Of a stretch of DNA of 64,000 bases, positions 25,166-32,589 are shown one piece after another. A model generated the notes under the pieces. The model saw nothing but the letters and a program-made list of their open reading frames with translations. It searched no databases and was not told the origin of the DNA. Origin of the DNA: Dechloromonas agitata is5 (GTDB taxonomy: Bacteria; Pseudomonadota; Gammaproteobacteria; Burkholderiales; Rhodocyclaceae); assembly GCF_000519045.1 (NCBI RefSeq), contig NZ_KI912532.1, forward strand, positions 558,001 to 622,000. Direction: 5' to 3'. Every line of letters begins with the position of its first letter. The first letter of the stretch is position 1. The position numbers were made by a program, and so were the translations under genes.

Positions 25166-26242
25166 TTAATGCGGGAACGGCCACAGGCGCAGCTTCTCCT
25201 TGGCGATCTGCCACAAACGGGCCAACCCGTGCGGCTCGACGATCAGGAAGAACATGATCAGCGCACCGAACACCAGAATCTGGATGTGCGACACGGTGGC
25301 GCTGGAAAAAGGCAGGCCGAACAGCTCGGCGAAGAAAGGCAGCAGGATGTCGAGGAAGATCGGCAGCAGCAGGATGAAGGCCGCCCCCAGGAAGCTGCCC
25401 ATGATCGACCCGACACCGCCGATGATGATCATGAACAGGATCTTGAACGACATTTCCAGCGAGAAGCCGTCCGGCTCGACCGAGCCGAGGTAGCAGAAGG
25501 CGTACAGCGCGCCAGCGACGCCGCAGTAGAAGGAGCTGATGGCAAAGGCGAGCAGCTTGGTCGGCATCAGCTTGATGCCGATAACCGAGGCGGCCACGTC
25601 CATGTCGCGTACCGCCATCCAGGCGCGGCCGGTGGAGGAGCGCACCAGATTCTTGGCCGCCAGCGCCAGCACCACGACGATGCTCAGCACCAGCAGGTAC
25701 TTCTCGACCGGCGTATTGAATTCGTGGCCGAAAATGATCAGCTGTTGCGTCGAAATCACGCCCGACGAGGAATTGTTGGACAGCCAGGGGAACTTGGTCA
25801 GGCACCAGACGATGAAGAATTGCGCCGCCAGCGTTGCCACCGCCAGATAGAAGCCCTTGATGCGCAGGCTGGGCAGGCCGAACAACACACCGACACCGGC
25901 TGCCGTCAAACCGCCACAGATGAAGGAAACCAGGATCGGCATGCCTTCGATGCGCAACTGGAAGTTGTAGGCGGCGTAGGCCCCGACCGCCATGAAGGCC
26001 GCCGAACCGAGCGACAACTGGCCGGCGTAGCCGGTCAGGATGTTCAGTCCGAGCGCCGCCAGCGCAAAGATCAGGAAGGGAATCAGGATGGCCGAGAACC
26101 AGTACTCGCTGGCAAACAACGGCACGCCGAGGAAAGCCACAGCGAGCAGCACGAGGATGCCGATCCGGTCCTGACGGATCGGGAACAATTGCTGATCGGC
26201 GGCGTAGGTGGTCTTGAATTGACCGGCTTCACGGTAAAGCAT
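25166..26242 (-). CDS. livM: Second Liv-type ABC transporter, permease LivM
   Basis: A 358-residue permease with an N-terminal cytoplasmic leader of about 28 residues (MLYREAGQFKTTYAADQQLF) and then eight or so TM segments. Hallmarks: GLNILTGYAGQLSLGSAAFMAVGAYAAYN and the ATPase-contact loop IGGVGSIMGSFLGAAF. The end is short and basic (LARLWQIAKEKLRLWPFPH). It lies 16 bp after livH on the minus strand. Confidence 0.9.
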   Translation of the reverse strand: MLYREAGQFKTTYAADQQLFPIRQDRIGILVLLAVAFLGVPLFASEYWFSAILIPFLIFALAALGLNILTGYAGQLSLGSAAFMAVGAYAAYNFQLRIEGMPILVSFICGGLTAAGVGVLFGLPSLRIKGFYLAVATLAAQFFIVWCLTKFPWLSNNSSSGVISTQQLIIFGHEFNTPVEKYLLVLSIVVVLALAAKNLVRSSTGRAWMAVRDMDVAASVIGIKLMPTKLLAFAISSFYCGVAGALYAFCYLGSVEPDGFSLEMSFKILFMIIIGGVGSIMGSFLGAAFILLLPIFLDILLPFFAELFGLPFSSATVSHIQILVFGALIMFFLIVEPHGLARLWQIAKEKLRLWPFPH

Positions 26243-26258
26243 GTTGTTCTATCCCCTC

Positions 26259-27173
26259 TTACACGCGGTCGATGTGTTTTTCGCCGAACAGGCCTTCCGG
26301 GCGAACCAGCAGGAAGAGCAGCGCCAGCACGTACGGGAACCAGCCTTCGATACCGCCGAAGTTGCCGCCGAACAGGTCCTGCATGACCGGCGGGATGTAA
26401 ATTTCGGCCAGCTTTTCCGAGGCGCCGATGATCAGGCCGCCGACGATGGCGCCCGGCACCGAAGTGAAGCCACCGAGGATCAACACCGGCAGCGCCTTGA
26501 GTGCCGTGAAAGTGAGCGCAAACTGCACGCCATTACGGGCACCCCACATCATGCCGGCAACCAGGGCGACGAAACCGGCCACGCCCCAGACGATGGCCCA
26601 GATGTTCTGCAGCGGAATGCCGATCGACAGGGCGGCCTGATGATCGTCCGCCACCGCCCGCAGGGCGCGGCCGACCCGGGTGTATTGGAAGAACAGGGCC
26701 AGCGTGGCGACCAGCACGGAAGCGACCGCCGCGGCGACCAGATCGAACTTGGAGATCACCATGTTCCACTCATCGAGGAACCAGGCGATCGGCTCATCGA
26801 CGATACCGATATCCAGCGCCCGCGGCTCGGAACCGAAGATCATCGGGGCCAGGCCTTCGATGAAGAACGCCAGGCCAATGGTCGCCATGAACAAGGCAAT
26901 CGGTGGCTGGTTGACCAGCTTGCGCAGTACGAACTTTTCAGTGGCGATACCGAAAGCGGTCATGATGGCGAAGGCGAGGATGATGGCCAGCCAGAGCGGC
27001 GCCCCCTTCTCCATGCAGCCAACCACCGACAGCGCGGCCAGATAGACCATGGCGCCCTGGGCGAAGTTGAACACCCCGGAGGCCTTGTAGATCATCACGA
27101 AACCGAGGGCCACCAGGGCGTACATGACGCCGGACAGCAAGCCGCCGATCAGGACTTCGAAGAAGAAATTCAT
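26259..27173 (-). CDS. livH: Second Liv-type ABC transporter, permease LivH
   Basis: A 304-residue permease. It starts MNFFFEVLIGGLLSGVMYALVALGFVMIYKASGVFNFAQGAMVYL, the LivH entry with NFAQGAM in place of the common NFAHGE, as in carboxylate-associated subtypes. The coupling loop ILGGFTSVPGAIVGG is near the C-terminus. GGGAGG lies 5 bp before the ATG, inside the small upstream ORF whose stop codon overlaps this ATG (ATGA). Confidence 0.9.
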   Translation of the reverse strand: MNFFFEVLIGGLLSGVMYALVALGFVMIYKASGVFNFAQGAMVYLAALSVVGCMEKGAPLWLAIILAFAIMTAFGIATEKFVLRKLVNQPPIALFMATIGLAFFIEGLAPMIFGSEPRALDIGIVDEPIAWFLDEWNMVISKFDLVAAAVASVLVATLALFFQYTRVGRALRAVADDHQAALSIGIPLQNIWAIVWGVAGFVALVAGMMWGARNGVQFALTFTALKALPVLILGGFTSVPGAIVGGLIIGASEKLAEIYIPPVMQDLFGGNFGGIEGWFPYVLALLFLLVRPEGLFGEKHIDRV

Positions 27174-27304
27174 GCGACCTCCCGACGGTTGCGGCGTGCC
27201 GATTCGGCAACACGGCTATGAACCTTGGCCAGGCTGAGTGCCCGGCGCGGCACCAGGCCCCACATCAGGGCCGACATCAAAACTGCGGCAATAACGAATT
27301 CCAT
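27170..27304 (-). CDS. 44-residue membrane microprotein between livG and livH
   Basis: A short gene: ATG at 27304, stop TGA at 27172-27170 overlapping the livH ATG. Upstream, TGAGGAG combines the livG stop codon with a Shine-Dalgarno sequence 7 bp before the ATG, so it is set up for translational coupling on both sides. The product begins MEFVIAAVLMSALMWGLVPR, one hydrophobic helix of about 17 residues, and ends in a basic tail with seven Arg and one Lys among its last 26 residues, which by the positive-inside rule would face the cytoplasm. No family is recognised. It may assist LivHM assembly or only link translation of livG to livH. Confidence 0.65.
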   Translation of the reverse strand: MEFVIAAVLMSALMWGLVPRRALSLAKVHSRVAESARRNRREVA

Positions 27305-27315
27305 GCCATCGCTCC

Positions 27316-28098
27316 TCAGTGCCCTGCGCCGAGATAGGCGCGGATCACGTCTTCGTTGTTCTTCACTTCATCCGGCACGCCGTCGCCGATCTTCTTGCCG
27401 TAGTCGAGCACGACGACGCGGTCGGAGATATCCATCACGACGCCCATGTCGTGCTCGATCAGCACGATGGTGGTGCCGAACTGGTCATTCACGTCGAGGA
27501 TGAAGCGGCACATGTCCTGCTTTTCCTCGACGTTCATGCCGGCCATCGGCTCGTCGAGCAGCAACATGGACGGCTCGGCGGCCAGGGCGCGGCCGAGCTC
27601 GACGCGCTTCTGCAGGCCGTAGGGCAGGCGGCCGACCGGCGTCTTGCGAATGTGCTGGATTTCCAGGAAGTCGATCACCTCCTCCACCTTCTGGCGGTGC
27701 TCCAGCTCTTCCTTCTTGGCCCGGCCGAACCACAGCGCATGCTCGATGAAGTTGGACTTCATCTTGGTGATGCGTCCGGTCATGATGTTGTCGAGCACGG
27801 ACATGCCCTTGAACAGCGCGATGTTCTGGAAGGTACGGGCGATGTTCTGCTGGGCCGCCATGTGCGGCTCCATTTTCTTGCGCTCGTTGCCGTGCCAGAA
27901 GATCTTGCCTTCCTGCGGGTGATAGACCCCGTTGATGACGTTGAGCATCGAGCTCTTGCCAGCACCGTTCGGGCCGATGATGGCGCGGATTTCATGCTCC
28001 TTGACGTTGAAGGAGATGTCGGTCAGCGCCTTGACGCCGCCGAAGCGCAGGGAAATGTTCTGCAGGTCGAGAATGACGTCGCCTATTTTCTTGGACAT
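27316..28098 (-). CDS. livG: Second Liv-type ABC transporter, ATPase LivG
   Basis: A 260-residue ATPase: Walker A GPNGAGKSSMLNVINGVY, signature LPYGLQKRVELGRALAAEP, Walker B LLLDEPMAGMN followed by EEKQDMCRFILD and LIEHDMGVVMDISDR. The LPYGLQKRVE signature is typical of LivG proteins found beside acyl-CoA synthetases. It begins 2 bp after the synthetase gene and its stop codon forms part of the next ribosome-binding site. Confidence 0.9.
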   Translation of the reverse strand: MSKKIGDVILDLQNISLRFGGVKALTDISFNVKEHEIRAIIGPNGAGKSSMLNVINGVYHPQEGKIFWHGNERKKMEPHMAAQQNIARTFQNIALFKGMSVLDNIMTGRITKMKSNFIEHALWFGRAKKEELEHRQKVEEVIDFLEIQHIRKTPVGRLPYGLQKRVELGRALAAEPSMLLLDEPMAGMNVEEKQDMCRFILDVNDQFGTTIVLIEHDMGVVMDISDRVVVLDYGKKIGDGVPDEVKNNEDVIRAYLGAGH

Positions 28099-28100
28099 GT

Positions 28101-30068
28101 TCAGGCAGCCTTTTTCACGATCGGGAAGGTCTTGGCATCGATGATCTTCAGGTCGGCGGCAACCTTGCCGCGCCGGCCATCCTCGAACTTGACCTCGGTT
28201 TCGATGTACTGGTTGGACTTGCCGGCATACAGCGCGTCAATCAGCACCTTGTATTTCTCGGCAACGAAGTTGCGGCGCACCTTGCGGGTACGGGTCAGTT
28301 CGTCGTCGTCCGGATCGAGTTCCTTGTGCAGGACGAGGAAGCGGTGGATCTGCGAATCGGCCACCATGCTGTCGTGCACCAGGTCGGCATTGACCTGCTC
28401 GACGCATTCGCGGATCAGTTCCAGCACTTCCGGCTTGCCGGCCAGGTCGGTGTAGCCGGCGTAGGCGATACCGCGCCGCTCGGCCCAGTTGCCGACCGCG
28501 CCCATGTCGATGTTCACGAAGGCGCAGACCATGTCGCGGTCGTGACCGAAGCAGACCACTTCCTTGATGTGCTGGAAGAACTTGAGCTTGTTCTCAATGT
28601 AGTTGGGGGCGAACATCGCGCCGTTCGACAGCTTGCCGACGTCCTTGGCGCGATCGATGATCTTCAGGTGGCCGTCTTCGTCGAGGAAGCCGGCGTCGCC
28701 GGTCATGAACCAGCCTTCGGCGTTGATCGTCTCGGCCGTGGCATCCGGGCGCTTGTAATACTCCTTGAGCAGCATCGGCCCCTTGACCAGCACCTCGCCG
28801 TTGTCGGCGATCTTGATCTCGACACCGGGGGCCGGCTGGCCGACCGAATCGAACTTGATCTGGCCATCCGGCTGCAGGCAGACGTAGGCACAGGTTTCGG
28901 TCTGGCCGTAGAACTGCTTGAGGTTGATGCCGATCGAGCGGTAGAACTTGAACAGGTCCGGGCCAATCGCTGCGCCGGCGGTATAGGCCACCTTGATGCG
29001 ACTCATGCCCAGCACGTTGCGCAGCGGACCATAGACCAGCAGGTTGCCGAGCCAGTACTGCAGGCGGTCGCCGAAACCGACCGACTTGCCGTCCAGGATG
29101 TCGGCGCCGCAACGCTTCGCAACCCCCATGAAGTGATGGAACATCTTGTACTTCAGCTTGCCGGCGTCTTCCATGCGGATCATCACGGACGTCAGCAGGC
29201 TTTCGAAGACGCGCGGCGGGGCGAAATAGCACGTCGGGCCGATTTCGCGCAGGTCGGACATCACGGTGTCGCCGGATTCCGGGCAGTTGATGGTGAAACC
29301 GGCGACCAGCGCCTGGGCGTAGGAGAACAGGTGGTCGCCCACCCAGGCCATGGGCAGGTAGGACAGGATGTCGCCGTCGGCGCCGAGGTTGTCGACCTGC
29401 ACCCCGCCCTGGGCAGCGGCAATGAAGGCGGTGTGCGTCTGACAGACGCCCTTCGGCTTGCCGGTGGTACCCGAGGTGTAGAGCATCACCGAGGTATCGT
29501 CGAAATGGCCTTGCTCAACTTCGGCATTCAGGAAATCCGGATGGTTCCGATCATGAATCCGACCCATTTCCATCAGCTCGTGGATATCGTGCAGGAAGGT
29601 CTGCGAATAGTGGCGCATGCCGCGCGGATCGTCGTAGATGACGTGTTCGAGCGTCGCTACCTGATCCTTCACTTCGAGCATCTTGTCGACCTGCTCCTGG
29701 TCCTCGACCACGACGAAGCGAACTCCGGCATCCTGCAGCACGAACAGCATTTCGTTGGCCACCGCATCCTGATAGAGCGGTACCGGCACGCCACCCAGGC
29801 ACTGGGCGGCGGTCATCATCATGTACAGATGCGGCCGGTTGTCGCCGATGATCGCCAGGTTGTCGCCGCGCTTGAAACCGAGCGCCGCCAGGCCGCAGGC
29901 CAGGGCGCGCACGCGATCAGCAACGTCGGACCAGGTCCAGGTTTGCCAGATACCCAGGTATTTCTCGCGCATGGCGGGCGCATTCGGGCGCACCGTCGCG
30001 TGATGGAAAAGCAAGCGGGGAAAGGTGTGCAACCCATCCACCGCGGCGTATTTCGCCTGCGTGGCCAT
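28101..30068 (-). CDS. Long-chain-type acyl-CoA synthetase (AMP-forming)
   Basis: A 655-residue adenylate-forming ligase. The P-loop motif YTSGTTGKPKG is near residue 190. Later motifs are QFYGQTETCAYVC (A5), GWFMTGDAGFLDEDGHLKIIDRAKD (A7/A8) and the catalytic-Lys region NGAMFAPNYIENKLK. It activates a carboxylate to the acyl-AMP and then the CoA thioester. Family members of this length and style occur at the head of Liv importer operons in aromatic-degrading betaproteobacteria, so an imported aryl or alicyclic acid is as likely a substrate as a fatty acid. GAGGAGAC lies 7 bp before the ATG at 30068; a start 27 bp earlier would give an Arg/Gly leader without support. Confidence 0.87.
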   Translation of the reverse strand: MATQAKYAAVDGLHTFPRLLFHHATVRPNAPAMREKYLGIWQTWTWSDVADRVRALACGLAALGFKRGDNLAIIGDNRPHLYMMMTAAQCLGGVPVPLYQDAVANEMLFVLQDAGVRFVVVEDQEQVDKMLEVKDQVATLEHVIYDDPRGMRHYSQTFLHDIHELMEMGRIHDRNHPDFLNAEVEQGHFDDTSVMLYTSGTTGKPKGVCQTHTAFIAAAQGGVQVDNLGADGDILSYLPMAWVGDHLFSYAQALVAGFTINCPESGDTVMSDLREIGPTCYFAPPRVFESLLTSVMIRMEDAGKLKYKMFHHFMGVAKRCGADILDGKSVGFGDRLQYWLGNLLVYGPLRNVLGMSRIKVAYTAGAAIGPDLFKFYRSIGINLKQFYGQTETCAYVCLQPDGQIKFDSVGQPAPGVEIKIADNGEVLVKGPMLLKEYYKRPDATAETINAEGWFMTGDAGFLDEDGHLKIIDRAKDVGKLSNGAMFAPNYIENKLKFFQHIKEVVCFGHDRDMVCAFVNIDMGAVGNWAERRGIAYAGYTDLAGKPEVLELIRECVEQVNADLVHDSMVADSQIHRFLVLHKELDPDDDELTRTRKVRRNFVAEKYKVLIDALYAGKSNQYIETEVKFEDGRRGKVAADLKIIDAKTFPIVKKAA

Positions 30069-30209
30069 TTCTTTGTCTCCTCTGCCGCGACTCATTGTTC
30101 GCGATCTAAGCTTCGTACGAACGATTGTGGCGCCTGCCGGCTTACGCCAGCCTTGCAGCGGGCACCCAATCGCTCACCGTTGCAGGGCAGTGTAGGGAGT
30201 TGGCCGACG

Positions 30210-30233
30210 TATAATTGTCGTTCGGCAGACAAT
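30210..30233 (+). promoter_or_regulatory. TATAAT -10 element overlapping the dyad ATTGTC-N8-GACAAT
   Basis: A perfect -10 hexamer TATAAT (30210-30215) runs into a perfect inverted repeat, ATTGTC (30214-30219) and GACAAT (30228-30233), spaced by 8 bp. No good -35 is visible at 17 bp, as expected for an activator- or repressor-controlled promoter. The dyad would cover the start of transcription, 13 bp before the Crp/Fnr-type gene, so autoregulation is likely. Confidence 0.5.
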
Positions 30234-30245
30234 CCGGAAAATATT

Positions 30246-30920
30246 TTGAAAAACGCTGAGGAACTGCTGCGCTCGTCCAGCTGGGGCAAGGCCCTGACCG
30301 AGGAGGAATTGGCGAAGGCGCTCGCCGGCACGACCGAGCGCAGCTATGCGCCAGGCGCCTTCATCTGCATGAAGGGCGAGCCGGTTGAATTCTGGATGGG
30401 CATCATCGACGGCCTGGGCAAGATGGCCAGCCACTGGACAACCGGCAAGACCACCTCGCTGACCGGCATCAGCACCGGCGGCTGGTTTGGTGAAGGCTCG
30501 CTGCTCAAGCGGGAGCCGCGCCGCTACGACGTCATGGCCATCCGTGAAACGCGCGTCGCCTTCATGAACCGCAGCACTTTCCTGTGGCTGCTTGACCACA
30601 GCATTCCCTTCAACCGCTACATGATCGAGCAGTTGAACGAGCGCCTCGGCCAGTTCATCGGCATGATGGAAAACGAGCGCCTGCTCGACATCGATACCCG
30701 CATCGCGCGGGTGCTGGCCGCCCTGTTCAACCCGGTGCTCTACCCCGGCACGCAGCGTTTCCTGCACATCTCGCAGGAGGAACTGGGCTACCTGGCCGGC
30801 GTCTCCCGCCAGCGCGCCAACCAGGGCCTCAAGGTGCTGGAGGATGCCGGGCTGGTGAAAAGCGAGTATGGCGGCATCCACGTCCTCGACCTGGACGGAC
30901 TGCGCACCTTCGGCGACTGA
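30246..30920 (+). CDS. Crp/Fnr-family transcriptional regulator
   Basis: A 224-residue regulator, read from a TTG start because the reading frame holds no suitable ATG. Residues about 10-125 form a cyclic-nucleotide-binding-like jelly roll (RSYAPGAFICMKGEPVEFWMGIIDG ... GGWFGEGSLLKREPRRYDVMAIRET). A dimer helix (SIPFNRYMIEQLNERLGQFIGMM) follows, then a winged helix-turn-helix HISQEELGYLAGVSRQRANQGLKVLEDAGL. There is no N-terminal Cys cluster, so it is not an oxygen-sensing FNR; the jelly roll also lacks an obvious phosphate-binding R-S/T pair of CRP. It is divergent from the acyl-CoA synthetase/Liv block and probably controls it in response to an unknown effector. The start codon is uncertain. 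Confidence 0.8.
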   Translation: MKNAEELLRSSSWGKALTEEELAKALAGTTERSYAPGAFICMKGEPVEFWMGIIDGLGKMASHWTTGKTTSLTGISTGGWFGEGSLLKREPRRYDVMAIRETRVAFMNRSTFLWLLDHSIPFNRYMIEQLNERLGQFIGMMENERLLDIDTRIARVLAALFNPVLYPGTQRFLHISQEELGYLAGVSRQRANQGLKVLEDAGLVKSEYGGIHVLDLDGLRTFGD

Positions 30921-30958
30921 GCCCCCGCCCCGCCGCATGACAGCGGGGCCCGGCCTTC

Positions 30959-32293
30959 CTATTTGACGTAACCCCAGCCACGCAGGCGGCTGTAGGCATA
31001 TTCCGCCGCCTGTCCCTTTTGCGTGCGCTTCAGGTAGGCGGCGTACTGGTTGGCGGCTTCCTGCCGGCGCCCCATGCCTTCCAGCGACACGCCCTTGAGG
31101 AAGGTGACGCCGGCATCGCCCGGCATCAGACGGTCATAGCGGTCAAGATGCTCATAGGCGGTTCCCGGATCCTTTTGCGCCAGGGCCAGCACGCCCACCA
31201 GCTTCTGGGCCTGGGCCTCCTGCGGATAGATGGTGGTCGCTGCCCGGGCGTACTCCAGCGCCTGCGCGTCCTTGTCCTGGGCCGACAGGCACTTGGCGAA
31301 CAGCAGGTTGGCTGCGTAATCGCGCGGCGTCGCCTTGAGCGCCGTGCGAAAGCCCTCCTCGGCCTTGCCGTAATCCTTGCGCGACATGGCGACTTCACCT
31401 TTCTGACAAGCCTCGATGGTCGGCTTGATGCGGCGCAGCGAGGCGGTGTTGTCCATGAAGCGCTCGCGCCCCTTGTCGCGGCCGTTGCTCGCCGCGTACT
31501 TCGTCTCGGCCAGTTGCTTGGCGGTATCGCGCCGTTCGCGGCTCATCGGGTGGGTCGAGAACATGGTCTGCAACATGCCCGGCGATTCCTTTTCCTGATT
31601 GACCAGCAACTGCTGCAGGCCAACCATGCCGCTCGCCGGGTAGCCGGCGCGCACCATGTACTCCTGACCGAGGGCATCGGCCTCGCGCTCGTTGTCGCGC
31701 GAATAGCTGGAGAGCAGTGCGCTCGCCCCGAGTTGCGTGCCGATGTCGGTCAGCCCCCCGAAGCCGGCGGCCGAACCGATGATGTTGATGCCGGTCGCCG
31801 CCACCGAGGCGACCATCGCCTGTCCCTGGCGTTGCGCGGCATGACGGGCGTTGACGTGGCCCAGTTCGTGGCCGAGCAGGGCGGCCAGCTCCGCCTCGTC
31901 GTCCAGATCGACCAGGATGCCACGCGTCACGCCCATCGCCCCACCCGGGAAGGTGTAGGCATTGACGTAATTGGCATTGAGCACCCGGTAGGAATAGGGC
32001 ATCTGCGGCCGGTGCGACTGGGCGTGCAGTCGCCGCCCCACGTCACCGAGATACTGGTTGAGCGGTGCATCCTGCACCGGGCCGAGATCCTGCGAGAACT
32101 GCTGCGGCGCCACCTTGCGGTCAACCGCCTTTTCCTCGTCCTCGCTCATGCCGACCAGGATGGAGCCGCTGCCGACCGGCGAGGTGGCGCAGCCGGAAGC
32201 GGCGGAAAGCGCGCTGGCACCGAGCAGCCAGAGCACCTGGCGGCGGGTGATGCGGTTGTGAAACAGATCGCTGGCGAAGGCTTGGTGATCCAT
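30959..32293 (-). CDS. M48-family metalloprotease lipoprotein with TPR-like C-terminus (BepA/YfgC-like)
   Basis: A 444-residue envelope protease. The N-terminus has TRRQVLWLLGASALSAASGC: a twin-arginine-like motif (R17 R18) followed by a lipobox with Cys35. The zinc site is HELGH (H142, H146) with the downstream Glu in DNEREADALG. The C-terminal third is helical with TPR-like repeats (YGKAEEGFRTALKATPRDY, YAANLLFAKCLSAQDKDAQALEYARAA). BepA-type proteases act on outer-membrane protein assembly intermediates. An ATG 15 bp upstream (32308) is also possible; neither has a clear ribosome site. It is convergent with the Crp/Fnr gene and shares a 38-bp spacer with a 7-bp hairpin (30927-30949). Confidence 0.87.
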   Translation of the reverse strand: MDHQAFASDLFHNRITRRQVLWLLGASALSAASGCATSPVGSGSILVGMSEDEEKAVDRKVAPQQFSQDLGPVQDAPLNQYLGDVGRRLHAQSHRPQMPYSYRVLNANYVNAYTFPGGAMGVTRGILVDLDDEAELAALLGHELGHVNARHAAQRQGQAMVASVAATGINIIGSAAGFGGLTDIGTQLGASALLSSYSRDNEREADALGQEYMVRAGYPASGMVGLQQLLVNQEKESPGMLQTMFSTHPMSRERRDTAKQLAETKYAASNGRDKGRERFMDNTASLRRIKPTIEACQKGEVAMSRKDYGKAEEGFRTALKATPRDYAANLLFAKCLSAQDKDAQALEYARAATTIYPQEAQAQKLVGVLALAQKDPGTAYEHLDRYDRLMPGDAGVTFLKGVSLEGMGRRQEAANQYAAYLKRTQKGQAAEYAYSRLRGWGYVK

Positions 32294-32504
32294 GAAACGC
32301 CCCGGCATTCAAAATTGACGTAGGGCTTCATTCTGCGTCAAAGGTGGCGCAAACAAAAGAACCGGAGATCGCTGTCACGATGGTTCCCGTAACAGCTGAC
32401 GATCGGTGTTTCGCCCCCCCGACAGCGGTAACGCCGCAAGAAAACAGGGGGCAACCCACTCGAACGTCGGGTACGCGATTGACGTGTCGCAACCTGCTCC
32501 AATG

Positions 32505-32536
32505 AAAACGGCGAGGTACTTGGCCTCGCCGTCGTT
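32505..32536 (-). terminator. Rho-independent terminator after icmF
   Basis: On the minus strand a 9-bp stem, ACGGCGAGG / CCTCGCCGT with a 7-nt loop, is followed by TTTTCATT, about 60 bp past the icmF stop. The plus strand also reads out of the stem into CGTTTTAC, but no gene ends there on that strand. The surrounding gap (32294-32589) otherwise holds only the upstream region of the M48 protease gene. Confidence 0.7.
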
Positions 32537-32589
32537 TTACTCCTCCGCCCTTTCGGGTCCGGGTTGCTGTTCTCCCGCTGAGGAATCCC

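Noticed and set aside
28326..30245. In-frame extension of the Crp/Fnr-type gene reaching back over the acyl-CoA synthetase gene
   Set aside because: The extension is antisense to the ligase. The regulator fold begins at the TTG near 30246, just past the promoter and dyad.
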